From: an uncultured beta proteobacterium
GTDB taxonomy: Bacteria; Pseudomonadota; Gammaproteobacteria; Burkholderiales; Burkholderiaceae_C
DNA length: 12,063 bases
Direction of reading: 5' to 3'
Assembly: GCA_903859265.1 (NCBI GenBank)
Contig: CAIOLZ010000186.1
Coordinates: 1 to 12,063 of the forward strand
Under the pieces are notes generated by a model, which did not search any database, had not been told where the DNA came from, and was given only the letters and a program-made list of their open reading frames with translations. Position numbers and translations under genes: made by a program. Within the stretch, counting starts at the first letter, position 1. Every line of letters starts with the position of its first letter. Below, in pieces: positions 1 to 7,910 of this stretch.

Positions 1-2
1 CC

Positions 3-188
3 GGGATCGGCAGTTACCTCGCGCCCGCTTCGCCGCTGGACTTCAGCCGCGTTGCGCGTCTTGCGGCGATGCCCGCGCCGCGGCTTGGACAGCATACCGA
101 CGAAATCCTGCTCGACGTGCTGGGTCTGGCGGCCCACGAAGTCGGCGCGCTGCACGACGCCGGCATCGTCGCCGGACCTGCGAAATAA
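3..188 (+). CDS. Family III (CaiB/BaiF) CoA-transferase, C-terminal end only (possible mesaconyl-CoA C1-C4 CoA-transferase)
   Basis: Only the last 61 residues and the TAA stop (186-188) are present; the gene begins outside the window. The visible tail contains [11 protein letters not shown] followed by a short helix-rich end, which is the usual C-terminus of CaiB/BaiF (family III) CoA-transferases, enzymes that move CoA between acids through an aspartyl-CoA intermediate. The catalytic Asp lies in the missing part. The gene ends 20 nt before mcl and runs in the same direction, so it is likely cotranscribed with it. In Chloroflexus the gene next to mcl is, as I recall, mct, whose product moves CoA from C1 to C4 of mesaconate within one molecule, so Mct is the favoured inference. 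A succinyl-CoA:malate CoA-transferase subunit (SmtA/SmtB) is the main alternative. The family call is firm; the substrate is not. Confidence 0.8.
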   Translation, partial: GIGSYLAPASPLDFSRVARLAAMPAPRLGQHTDEILLDVLGLAAHEVGALHDAGIVAGPAK

Positions 189-199
189 ATGCCATTTAC

Positions 200-203
200 G
201 GAG
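200..203 (+). promoter_or_regulatory. Ribosome binding site of mcl
   Basis: GGAG sits 5 nt before the ATG at 209, within the 20-nt gap after the CoA-transferase stop. It supports that start. The surrounding CGGAGACC octamer recurs in front of mcr. Confidence 0.7.
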
Positions 204-208
204 ACCCC

Positions 209-1267
209 ATGAAACTGCCTAACAACTTTTACAAACCACTGGCCATCGGAGCGCCGCAGCCCTTTCGTGAGCTGCCGGTACGCCCGGAGCGGGTCGTGCA
301 TTTCTTCCCCCCTCACATCGAGAAAATCCGTGCCCGCCTGAGCGAGACGGCAACGCAGGTTGACGTGCTTTGCGGCAATCTGGAAGACGCCATTCCGATT
401 GATTCCAAGCAGTCAGCACGCGCGGGTTTCATCAGCGGGGTGCAAAACAGCGAACTTGGTGACACGGCGCTGTGGGTGCGCGTTAACTGTCTGAATAGTC
501 CCTGGATCCTGGACGACCTCGCCGAGATCGTCGCAGGCGTCGGCAATCGTCTGGACGCAGTGATGATCCCCAAGGTAGAGGGCCCCTGGGACATTCACTT
601 CGTTGACCAGTATCTGGCCTTGCTTGAAGCGCGCCACGGCGTGAAAAAACCCATTCTCATACATGCCTTGCTGGAGACCGCAGAGGGTGTGAAAAATGTC
701 GATGCCATCGTGCGTGCGAGCCCTCGCATGCACGGGCTCAGTCTGGGTCCGGCCGATCTGGCAGCTTCGCGTGGCATGAAGACCACCAGAGTCGGCGGCG
801 GCCATCCCTTCTACGGCGTGCTCGCCGACCCTGTGGCGGGGCAGGTCGAGCGCAGCTTCGCGCAACAGGACTTGTGGCACTACACGCTGGCGCGCATGGT
901 GGACGCCTGCGCCGCCAGTGGGATCCGGGCCTTTTATGGCCCATTTGGCGACCTCAAGGACGAGGCGGGTTGCGAGGCGCAGTTTCGCAACGCTTTCATC
1001 ATGGGATGCTCCGGGGCGTGGTCGCTGGCGCCCAACCAGATTGCCATTGCGCGCCGGGTTTTCAGTCCCGACGTGCAGGAAGTGCTGTTTGCCAAGCGAA
1101 TTCTCGATGCCATGCCCGACGGCACGGGAGTCGCCACCATTGACGGCAAGATGCAGGATGACGCCACATGGAAACAAGCCAAGGTCATGGTGGACCTGGC
1201 GCGGCTGGTGGCACGCAAGGACCCGGCGCTGGCTCAGGCTTACGGCTTTGAAGGCCTTGCTCCATGA
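209..1267 (+). CDS. mcl: (S)-malyl-CoA / beta-methylmalyl-CoA / (S)-citramalyl-CoA lyase (HpcH/HpaI-CitE family)
   Basis: This Mg-dependent Claisen-type lyase of the cytoplasm is trifunctional in the 3HP bi-cycle. It cleaves malyl-CoA to acetyl-CoA and glyoxylate, condenses glyoxylate with propionyl-CoA to beta-methylmalyl-CoA, and cleaves citramalyl-CoA to acetyl-CoA and pyruvate. The 352 residues form one TIM-barrel aldolase domain plus a C-terminal lid. Visible family features are LEDAI (58-62), Arg91 in WVRVN, PKVEG (121-125), Glu156 in LLETAEG and Asp183 in SLGPADLA; Glu156 and Asp183 fit the metal ligands. [10 protein letters not shown] (311-320) in the lid carries Asp312, matching the acid supplied by a neighbouring subunit in this family. 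Length (about 348 aa in Chloroflexus, from memory) and sequence match Chloroflexus Mcl from the N-terminal [11 protein letters not shown] onward. The stop overlaps the mch start. A plain CitE or malate/HMG-type lyase is unlikely given this full-length resemblance. Confidence 0.95.
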   Translation: MKLPNNFYKPLAIGAPQPFRELPVRPERVVHFFPPHIEKIRARLSETATQVDVLCGNLEDAIPIDSKQSARAGFISGVQNSELGDTALWVRVNCLNSPWILDDLAEIVAGVGNRLDAVMIPKVEGPWDIHFVDQYLALLEARHGVKKPILIHALLETAEGVKNVDAIVRASPRMHGLSLGPADLAASRGMKTTRVGGGHPFYGVLADPVAGQVERSFAQQDLWHYTLARMVDACAASGIRAFYGPFGDLKDEAGCEAQFRNAFIMGCSGAWSLAPNQIAIARRVFSPDVQEVLFAKRILDAMPDGTGVATIDGKMQDDATWKQAKVMVDLARLVARKDPALAQAYGFEGLAP

Positions 1268-2319
1268 CCACCAAGACCCGTCCGGGTAACTATTTTGAAG
1301 ACTTCCACATTGGCCAGCGCCTGGTGCACGCCCCGCCCCGCACGGTGACCACCGGTGACACGGCCCTTTACACCGCCCTGTTCGGTTCCCGCTTCGCGCT
1401 GAACTCGTCGGACACCTTTGCGCAGCGCTTGGGATTGCCACGTGCGCCTGTGGACTCGATGCTGGCGTTTCATCTGGTATTTGGGCGAACGGTGGCCGAC
1501 ATATCCCTCAACGCCATCGCAAATCTTGGCTACGCAAGTTGCGTTTTCGGTGTGCCGGTTTACCCCGGCGACACACTCTGCACCGACTCGGAGGTCATTG
1601 GATTAAAGCCAAACAAGGACGGTAAGACAGGGGTGGTTTACGTGCGCTCGACAGGCGTAAACCAGGATGGGCAAACCGTTTTGGACTACTGCCGGTGGGT
1701 GATGGTGAGAAAACGCGATCCCGGTGCTGCCGATGCGCAGGCGCTGGTGCCTCAATTGCCCGATTCGGTTCCCGTAGCTTCTTTGCATTGCCCATACACG
1801 CTTGCTCCTGGCGCCTACGACGAAGACCGTTCCGGTTCCGGGTTCCGCTGGGAGGACTACACGGTGGGTGAACGCATTGACCACGTTGATGGCATGACGA
1901 TTGAAGAGGCAGAACACATGCTCGCAACGCGCCTGTACCAGAACACCGCCAAGGTGCACTTCAACCAGCACGTCGAGCGTGAGGGGCGTTTTGGAAAGCG
2001 CATCGTCTATGGCGGGCACGTGATCAGCCTGGCGCGCGCGCTGTCGTTCAACGGACTGGCCAATGCGCTGAGCGTGGCAGCCATACACGCCGGTCGTCAC
2101 ACTGCGCCGAGCTTTGCCGGCGACACCATTTATGCATGGTCCGAAATTCGCGCCACGGACCCCTTGCCTGGTCGAAGCGACATTGGCGCGCTGCGCGTGC
2201 GCACGGTTGCCACCAAGGACCGCGCCTGCTTCGACTTCCCGGGCCATGCCATCGGGGCCGATCCCGATCCCGCGGTTGTTCTCGATCTGGATTACACCGT
2301 GTTGATGCCACGGCATTAG
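1264..2319 (+). CDS. mch: Mesaconyl-C1-CoA hydratase (beta-methylmalyl-CoA dehydratase), MaoC-like double hotdog
   Basis: The enzyme interconverts (2R,3S)-beta-methylmalyl-CoA and mesaconyl-C1-CoA, the step after Mcl in the second 3HP cycle and also a step of the ethylmalonyl-CoA pathway. The 351 residues make two hotdog halves. The first runs to about residue 150 (PGNYFEDF near the start, [25 protein letters not shown]), and the second holds [18 protein letters not shown] and [18 protein letters not shown]. In the second half Asn227 and His232 occupy the Asp-x4-His positions of the hydratase-2 motif. Full-length resemblance to Rhodobacter and Chloroflexus Mch (about 340-350 aa) is strong, from memory. 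Its ATG overlaps the mcl stop as ATGA, indicating translational coupling; a weak GAAGG (1250-1254) lies inside mcl. Mesaconyl-C4-CoA hydratase (Meh) is another MaoC protein but shorter and of different sequence, so it is the less likely reading. Confidence 0.93.
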   Translation: MTTKTRPGNYFEDFHIGQRLVHAPPRTVTTGDTALYTALFGSRFALNSSDTFAQRLGLPRAPVDSMLAFHLVFGRTVADISLNAIANLGYASCVFGVPVYPGDTLCTDSEVIGLKPNKDGKTGVVYVRSTGVNQDGQTVLDYCRWVMVRKRDPGAADAQALVPQLPDSVPVASLHCPYTLAPGAYDEDRSGSGFRWEDYTVGERIDHVDGMTIEEAEHMLATRLYQNTAKVHFNQHVEREGRFGKRIVYGGHVISLARALSFNGLANALSVAAIHAGRHTAPSFAGDTIYAWSEIRATDPLPGRSDIGALRVRTVATKDRACFDFPGHAIGADPDPAVVLDLDYTVLMPRH

Positions 2320-2334
2320 GCCCATGTCGCAAAA

Positions 2335-2342
2335 GAGAGAAG
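2335..2342 (+). promoter_or_regulatory. Ribosome binding site deciding the pcs start
   Basis: The purine run GAGAGAAG lies 5 nt before the ATG at 2348. The earlier in-frame ATG at 2324 has only a poorly spaced AGG before it, so 2348 is the better start. Confidence 0.6.
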
Positions 2343-2347
2343 CCACG

Positions 2348-5300
2348 ATGACTACCAGCACCATCACTCAAAAGCACCGCAGCGCAGCTGCGCAGCCCCA
2401 GTTCAATCCTGTGCGCACCCGGCGCGATTGGGAAGCCCAGCGCGCAGCCGCGCTGGCCGATCCCGGGGCCTTTCATGGTGCCATCGCCAAGCGCCAGATC
2501 CACTGGTTCGTAGCCTCGGCGGGCAGCGCCGGGTGCTGGCTTGCTTACGACGAGAAACGTCACTTGTGGTCTGGATGGGACGTGGCTACGGGTAATGCCA
2601 CCACCGCGGACTTGGGCGAGTCCTTCGAGCCGTGGCAACGCGCCTTCAATCCGGACCAGGCACCGCACTGGAAGTGGTTTGAAGGGGGCTTCACCAATGC
2701 ATGCTTCAACGAGGTGGACCGCCACGTGCTTTCCGGCCACGGCAGCGAAGTCGCGTTCCTGTTCGAGGGCGACCGATGGGATATGTCCCAGGACGGCGGC
2801 CGCGGCGCGCCCGTGGAGGCTTATCCAATCACGCGCAAGCGACTCTTGCTGGAGACAGTCAAGTGTGCGCTGGCGCTGCAGGCCTTGGGCCTGCGTGCGG
2901 GTGATCGCATTGCGCTCAACCTGCCCAATATTCCGGCGCAGCTTTACTGGACGCAGGCCGCCAAGCGCCTGGGCATTGTTTACACGCCGGTTTTCGGAGG
3001 TTTTAGCGACAAGACCCTTTCCGACCGTATCCACGACGCCGGAGCGCGTGTTGTCATTACTGCCGACGGCGGTTACCGCAATGCGCAGATTGTGCCGTTC
3101 AAAACCGCCTATACCGACCCGGCCCTGGACGACTACGTACCGGTGCCAGTGGTGCGCACCGCAATCGCGCAGCGCCTGGCCTCGCTGGGTCTGGATGCCG
3201 TGGATGCAGACCAGTTACTGGCCACCGTGGACGAGACGCTCGCGGGCGAAGTGACGGTGCAACGCAGCGACGCGATGCGTGGGGTGGGTCGTGCACTGCG
3301 CGAGCTCGGCCGCCAAAACCGGCTCAATGCGGCTGCGGCCTCGCGCCTGCGCGTTGCGGTGGCAGAAGCGCTGGTGGCCACGCCTGCGCGCGTCGATGCC
3401 GTGGTGGTCGTGCGCCACACGGCGCAGGCCGACCTGGTATGGCGTGCCGAGCGGGACCAATGGAGTCACGAACTCACGGACGCTGCACTGGTCAAACTGC
3501 TGGTTGCAGTGCGCGCGGCTGGGTTCGATATCGCCGACGAAGCCGCACTGCTTGCGCTGCCCGACGCAGACTTCGTACGCGCTGTCTGGGCGGCAAGTCC
3601 ACCTGCAACGCTGGACGCTGAATACCCGCTTTTCTTCATATATACGTCGGGCTCTACCGGCAAGCCCAAGGGTGTGGTGCATGTGCATGGCGGTTACACC
3701 GCAGGTGTTGCCCACACCATGAAGATCGCCTTTGACGCGCGCCCCGGCGACGTGGTGTACGTGGTGGCCGACCCCGGCTGGATTACCGGCCAAAGTTACA
3801 TGCTCAGCGCCACCATGACCACGCGCTGCACCGGCGTGCTCGGGGAGGGCGCTCCAACATTTCCGCATGCCGGGCGTTACGCCTCGATGATTGAGCGCTA
3901 CGGAGTCCGCATTTTCAAGGCCGGTGTGACCTTCCTTAAAACCATCATGGCCGATCCGCAAAACGCGCGTGACGTGCGCCAGTACAACCTCAGCAGTTTG
4001 CGTGTAGCCACCTTCTGCGCCGAACCCACGAGTCCTGCGGTACAGCAATTCGGCATGGATTTGATGACCCGGCAATACATCAACAGCTACTGGGCGACCG
4101 AACACGGCGGCATGGTCTGGACCCACTTTTACGGCAACCCTGACTTCCCGCTGCATGCCGATGCACACACCTACCCCTTGCCCTGGATTGCCGGCGACGT
4201 CTGGATCGAAGATGCCAGCGTAGAGCAGGAGACGCTGACACCCTGGCAGCGGGACAAGGCCGCCGGCGGAGTTCCCTGGCGTCGTGCGGCGCTGGATGAA
4301 AAGGGCGAGATCGTGATCGCTGCACCGTACCCCTATCTGGCGCGCACGGTCTGGGGGGATGCCGCAAACTTCCGAGTCGCCAACGGACAGGTGCAACCCG
4401 GCTGGAGCGGCGACGCTGCGCGCTGGGCCAACACCTACTGGAAGCGCTGGCGCGGAACATGGGCCTATACACAGGGCGATTTCGCCGTCAGTTATCCGGA
4501 TGGAAGCTTCAGCCTGCATGGCCGCAGCGACGATGTGATCAACGTCAGCGGTCACCGCATGGGCACCGAGGAAATCGAAGGCGCCATTTTGCGCCACAAG
4601 GCGCTCGACCCGGAGAGCCCGGTGGGCAACGTGATCGTCGTTGGCGCGCCGCACCGAGAAAAGGGTCTTACTCCGCTGGCATTTGTCAAGCCAACCGCTG
4701 GCCGAAAGCTGACACAGGACGACCGCCGGCGCCTGACGGAGCTGGTACGCTCCGAAAAAGGTGCTGTAGCCGTGCCCAGCGACTTCATCGAAGTCACCCA
4801 GTTTCCGGAGACGCGCAGCGGCAAATACATGCGGCGCATGGTCAGGGCGTTGGTGGAAGACACTGATGTTGGCGACGCCTCGACCCTGAAGAACCCCGAG
4901 TCCATTGGCGAACTGCAGCGGGTCATCGGTGAATGGAAGCGCAAGCAGCAACTGGCAGACGAACAGCAGATGTTCGAGCGCCATCGGTATTTCACCGTGC
5001 AATACAACGCAGTGGCCACCGCGCAGGGGGCCCAGCGCGTGGCCACCGTAACGGTCACCAATCCGCCGGTCAATGCGCTCAATGAACGAGCGCTCGACGA
5101 GTTGACGGTGGTGGTGGAGCATCTTTCACGCCGGGACGACGTGGTTGCAGTGGTCTTCACCGGACAGGGCACGGCAAGCTTTGTCGCTGGCGCCGACATC
5201 CGCCAGCTGCTCGAAGACATCCGCACCCTGGACGAAGCGCGTGCTTTGCCCAACAACGCGCACCTGGCCTTTCGCAAGATTGAACGCATGGACAAACCCT

Positions 5301-7858
5301 GCATTGCCGCAATCCAGGGTGTGGCGCTGGGCGGCGGCATGGAGTTCGCACTCGCCTGCCACTGGCGTGTTGCGGAGCCTACGGCGCGGTTTGGCCAGCC
5401 CGAAATCCGCCTGCGCCTGCTGCCGGGATATGGGGGCACACAGCGATTGCCGCGCCTGCTCGCCACACGACGTGGCGAGGAAGGACTGCGCGACGCGCTG
5501 GACCTGATCCTTGGCGGGCGAAACGTCGGTGGTGCCGAGGCGCTGGAGCTTGGCGTGGTGGACGAGCTGGCCGGGGCATCCTCGGACGTGCTCTCCAGCG
5601 CCCATGCGCGCATCCGCGATTACCTGAACGACCCCGCTGGCAGCGCACTGGGGCGCGCCTGGCGCGAGCGCCGGGATGGTCTTGCCTTGTGGAACAAGGC
5701 GTCACCGGTTTCGCTCGACTCCGCGCTGTCCGACCCCCACTTGCAGCAAGTTCTGTCGCAATTGGAATGGGCTGGCCGGGGAGGCGCTCGTGACCGCGCC
5801 TTGCAGGCGATTCGAAGCGGCTGGACACAGGGTCTGGATGCCGGGCTGGCGGTCGAAGCCGAACTTTTCGCGCAGGCGGTGGTGGACCCCGAAGGCGGCA
5901 AGACCGGCATACGCCAGTTCATGGAAAAGTCCAGCCCTGCGCTGCCGATTCGCAGGAACGGTGTCAGGACAGCGGCAGATCACTCGCAATGGATCAACGA
6001 ACAGCTGCAGGAAGGCCGTTTGCTGGAACGTGGCGCACCCTTTTACCCCGGCATCACGCCACTGCCGGCGTGGCAGTATGCATTCGGTGTTCCAAGAGAC
6101 CCCAGCACGGGTGAGCCCCGGTTCGGCGCACCCCGCAACAGTGAGGTCGAGCTGATTGTTCCGGTAGAAACTCCGCAACCCAATGAGGCGCTGGTTTACA
6201 TGCTCACCTCGGAGGTCAATTTCAATGACATCTGGGCGCTCACCGGGATTCCGGTTTCGCCTTTTGACAACCACGAAGAAGACGTGCAGGTCACCGGCTC
6301 CGGCGGGGTGGCGCTGGTGGCGGCACTGGGCAGCGAGGCCAAGCGCGAGGGCCGGCTGAAGGTGGGCGACCTGGTCGCTGTGTACTCCGGGCAGACCGAG
6401 TTGCTCAGCCCGCTGGCAGCGCGTGATCCGATGTATGTCGGTTTCTCGATCCAGGGCTACGAGACACGCACCGGAAGCCACGCGCAGTTCCTGATCACGC
6501 AAGCGCCACAGCTACACCCTCTCCCCGGTGACCTGACGCTGGAGCAGGCTGGGTCGTACATCCTGAACCTGGGCACCATCGTTCGCGCGCTCTTCACTAC
6601 GCTGAAGATAGAGTCGGGCAAGTCAATGTTCGTTGAAGGCGCGGCCACAGGAACCGGGCTCGAGGCTCTCAAGAGCGCTACGCGCACCGGTCTGGCAGTG
6701 ACCGGGGGAGTGTCGAGTCCTGCGCGCGCCGCCTTCATCGCGACCCAGGGCGCAGCGGGATCACTGGACCGCAGCGACAAACGCTTTGCCGCGTTGTACA
6801 CGCCGGTGCCCGAGAACGACCCGGCCGCGTGGGAGCGCGCGGGTGCGCCCTTGCTGGAGGAGTTCAGGGCTGGCAATGGCGGGCGACTGGCCGACTACGT
6901 GGTCTCACACGCCGGCGAAACGGCCTTTGCGCGAAGCTTCCAGTTGCTCGCTGAGGGGGGGTCGCTGGCCTTCTATGGTGCCTCTTCAGGCTACTACCTC
7001 ACGTTTGTGGGTAAACCCGGAGCCACCACCCCAGAGGCCATGCTGCAGCGCGCCGGAGCACGTGCAGGTGAGGCAGTGCTGCTGTACTACGGGCCGGGTA
7101 GTGTCGAGCTGCTCGATGCCACCGGGCTGGAGATGATCGAGGCTGTGCGTACCTTCGGGGCACGCACCGTGGTGGCGACGGCTACGGACGCGCAACGCGA
7201 GTTCGTGCAGTCGCTGGGCTTCGAGGACGCGCTCGCCGGCGTGGTGTCGCTCGAGGACATTAGTCGCCGCCAGGGTGACAACTTCGACTGGCCCCGCACG
7301 ATGCCGCGACTGGTTGACGCAAAGGCCGACATTGAGACGTTCCGCAACGGTGTGCGCGATTTCCAGGACCGCACGCTCAAGCCGTTTGGCGCGGCCGTGG
7401 GTGCCTTGCTCAGAAGCCCGGATAACCCGCGCGGTGCCCCGGACCTGATTCTTGAGCGCGCCGGGCACGACGCTCTGGGCGTGAGCACGGCGCTGGTCAA
7501 GCCCTTCACCGGCCGCGTGGTCTATTGCGAAGAGATGGCCGGTCGCCGCTACGCCTTTTATGCGCCGCAGGTCTGGACGCGCCAGCGCCGCATCCTGATG
7601 CCAACGGCCAGCATCCTGGGCACACACCTGTGCAACGCGTTCGAAGTGACCCGCATGAACGATATGGTCGCAGCGGGCCTGCTGGACGTGACTGAACCCA
7701 CGGTCGTGCCGTGGCAAGACCTGCCGGTTGCGCACCAGGCCATGTGGGAAAACCGCCATCAGGGCGCCAACTACATCGTGAACCACGCGCTGCCCTCGCC
7801 AGGCCTGCGCGGCCGTGACGCTCTATTTGAAGCCTGGGCCGCCGGCGAACGTGCCTGA
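2348..7858 (+). CDS. pcs: Propionyl-CoA synthase, fused acyl-CoA synthetase / enoyl-CoA hydratase / enoyl-CoA reductase
   Basis: This 1836-residue cytoplasmic fusion converts 3HP, ATP, CoA and NADPH to propionyl-CoA by way of 3HP-CoA and acrylyl-CoA. In the family the reactive acrylyl-CoA is held inside a closed reaction chamber. Residues about 1-860 are an AMP-forming acyl-CoA synthetase: YTSGSTGK (432-439), NSYWATEHGG (579-588), GD (710-711), HGRSDDVINVSGH (724-736) and the A10 lysine Lys826 in SGKYMRR. Residues about 895-1150 are a crotonase with GGGMEF and both catalytic glutamates, Glu999 and Glu1019, 20 residues apart. Residues about 1200-1836 are a medium-chain reductase with NFNDIWA and the nucleotide loop GAATGTG (1431-1437). 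An extra helical segment (about 268-346) precedes the ATP motif, compared with ordinary acetyl-CoA synthetase. Chloroflexus Pcs is about 1822 aa. The start at 2348 fits the RBS and family N-termini; 2324 would add 8 residues. All active-site motifs are intact, so it should be functional. Confidence 0.97.
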   Translation: MTTSTITQKHRSAAAQPQFNPVRTRRDWEAQRAAALADPGAFHGAIAKRQIHWFVASAGSAGCWLAYDEKRHLWSGWDVATGNATTADLGESFEPWQRAFNPDQAPHWKWFEGGFTNACFNEVDRHVLSGHGSEVAFLFEGDRWDMSQDGGRGAPVEAYPITRKRLLLETVKCALALQALGLRAGDRIALNLPNIPAQLYWTQAAKRLGIVYTPVFGGFSDKTLSDRIHDAGARVVITADGGYRNAQIVPFKTAYTDPALDDYVPVPVVRTAIAQRLASLGLDAVDADQLLATVDETLAGEVTVQRSDAMRGVGRALRELGRQNRLNAAAASRLRVAVAEALVATPARVDAVVVVRHTAQADLVWRAERDQWSHELTDAALVKLLVAVRAAGFDIADEAALLALPDADFVRAVWAASPPATLDAEYPLFFIYTSGSTGKPKGVVHVHGGYTAGVAHTMKIAFDARPGDVVYVVADPGWITGQSYMLSATMTTRCTGVLGEGAPTFPHAGRYASMIERYGVRIFKAGVTFLKTIMADPQNARDVRQYNLSSLRVATFCAEPTSPAVQQFGMDLMTRQYINSYWATEHGGMVWTHFYGNPDFPLHADAHTYPLPWIAGDVWIEDASVEQETLTPWQRDKAAGGVPWRRAALDEKGEIVIAAPYPYLARTVWGDAANFRVANGQVQPGWSGDAARWANTYWKRWRGTWAYTQGDFAVSYPDGSFSLHGRSDDVINVSGHRMGTEEIEGAILRHKALDPESPVGNVIVVGAPHREKGLTPLAFVKPTAGRKLTQDDRRRLTELVRSEKGAVAVPSDFIEVTQFPETRSGKYMRRMVRALVEDTDVGDASTLKNPESIGELQRVIGEWKRKQQLADEQQMFERHRYFTVQYNAVATAQGAQRVATVTVTNPPVNALNERALDELTVVVEHLSRRDDVVAVVFTGQGTASFVAGADIRQLLEDIRTLDEARALPNNAHLAFRKIERMDKPCIAAIQGVALGGGMEFALACHWRVAEPTARFGQPEIRLRLLPGYGGTQRLPRLLATRRGEEGLRDALDLILGGRNVGGAEALELGVVDELAGASSDVLSSAHARIRDYLNDPAGSALGRAWRERRDGLALWNKASPVSLDSALSDPHLQQVLSQLEWAGRGGARDRALQAIRSGWTQGLDAGLAVEAELFAQAVVDPEGGKTGIRQFMEKSSPALPIRRNGVRTAADHSQWINEQLQEGRLLERGAPFYPGITPLPAWQYAFGVPRDPSTGEPRFGAPRNSEVELIVPVETPQPNEALVYMLTSEVNFNDIWALTGIPVSPFDNHEEDVQVTGSGGVALVAALGSEAKREGRLKVGDLVAVYSGQTELLSPLAARDPMYVGFSIQGYETRTGSHAQFLITQAPQLHPLPGDLTLEQAGSYILNLGTIVRALFTTLKIESGKSMFVEGAATGTGLEALKSATRTGLAVTGGVSSPARAAFIATQGAAGSLDRSDKRFAALYTPVPENDPAAWERAGAPLLEEFRAGNGGRLADYVVSHAGETAFARSFQLLAEGGSLAFYGASSGYYLTFVGKPGATTPEAMLQRAGARAGEAVLLYYGPGSVELLDATGLEMIEAVRTFGARTVVATATDAQREFVQSLGFEDALAGVVSLEDISRRQGDNFDWPRTMPRLVDAKADIETFRNGVRDFQDRTLKPFGAAVGALLRSPDNPRGAPDLILERAGHDALGVSTALVKPFTGRVVYCEEMAGRRYAFYAPQVWTRQRRILMPTASILGTHLCNAFEVTRMNDMVAAGLLDVTEPTVVPWQDLPVAHQAMWENRHQGANYIVNHALPSPGLRGRDALFEAWAAGERA

Positions 7859-7899
7859 GCGACTGCCAAGCATTACGAACCTGCCAATTTCAATAACCC

Positions 7900-7903
7900 G
7901 GAG
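7900..7903 (+). promoter_or_regulatory. Ribosome binding site deciding the mcr start
   Basis: GGAG lies 7 nt before the ATG at 7911, in the 52-nt gap after pcs. It rules in favour of 7911 over the in-frame ATG at 7815, which falls inside the end of pcs and would add 32 residues without family resemblance. Confidence 0.75.
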
Positions 7904-7910
7904 ACCTGTC

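Noticed and set aside
413..1441. A 342-codon open frame on the - strand across mcl and mch
   Set aside because: It overlaps two strongly supported genes and its translation looks like a reading-frame shadow.
2324..2347. Upstream ATG as the pcs start
   Set aside because: It lacks a well-spaced ribosome binding site, whereas GAGAGAAG precedes the ATG at 2348, and family N-termini align with the shorter form. It remains possible.
3215..5122. A 635-codon open frame on the - strand inside pcs
   Set aside because: It lies wholly antisense to the conserved synthetase domain, shows no family motif, and such long antisense frames are common in GC-rich genes.
7815..7910. Upstream ATG extending mcr by 32 residues
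   Set aside because: It falls inside the end of pcs, the added residues do not resemble Mcr, and GGAG precedes the ATG at 7911.
7859..7910. Separate promoter or hairpin between pcs and mcr
   Set aside because: The gap is slightly more AT-rich than its surroundings, but no convincing -35/-10 pair or stem-loop could be read; only the mcr ribosome binding site is supported.
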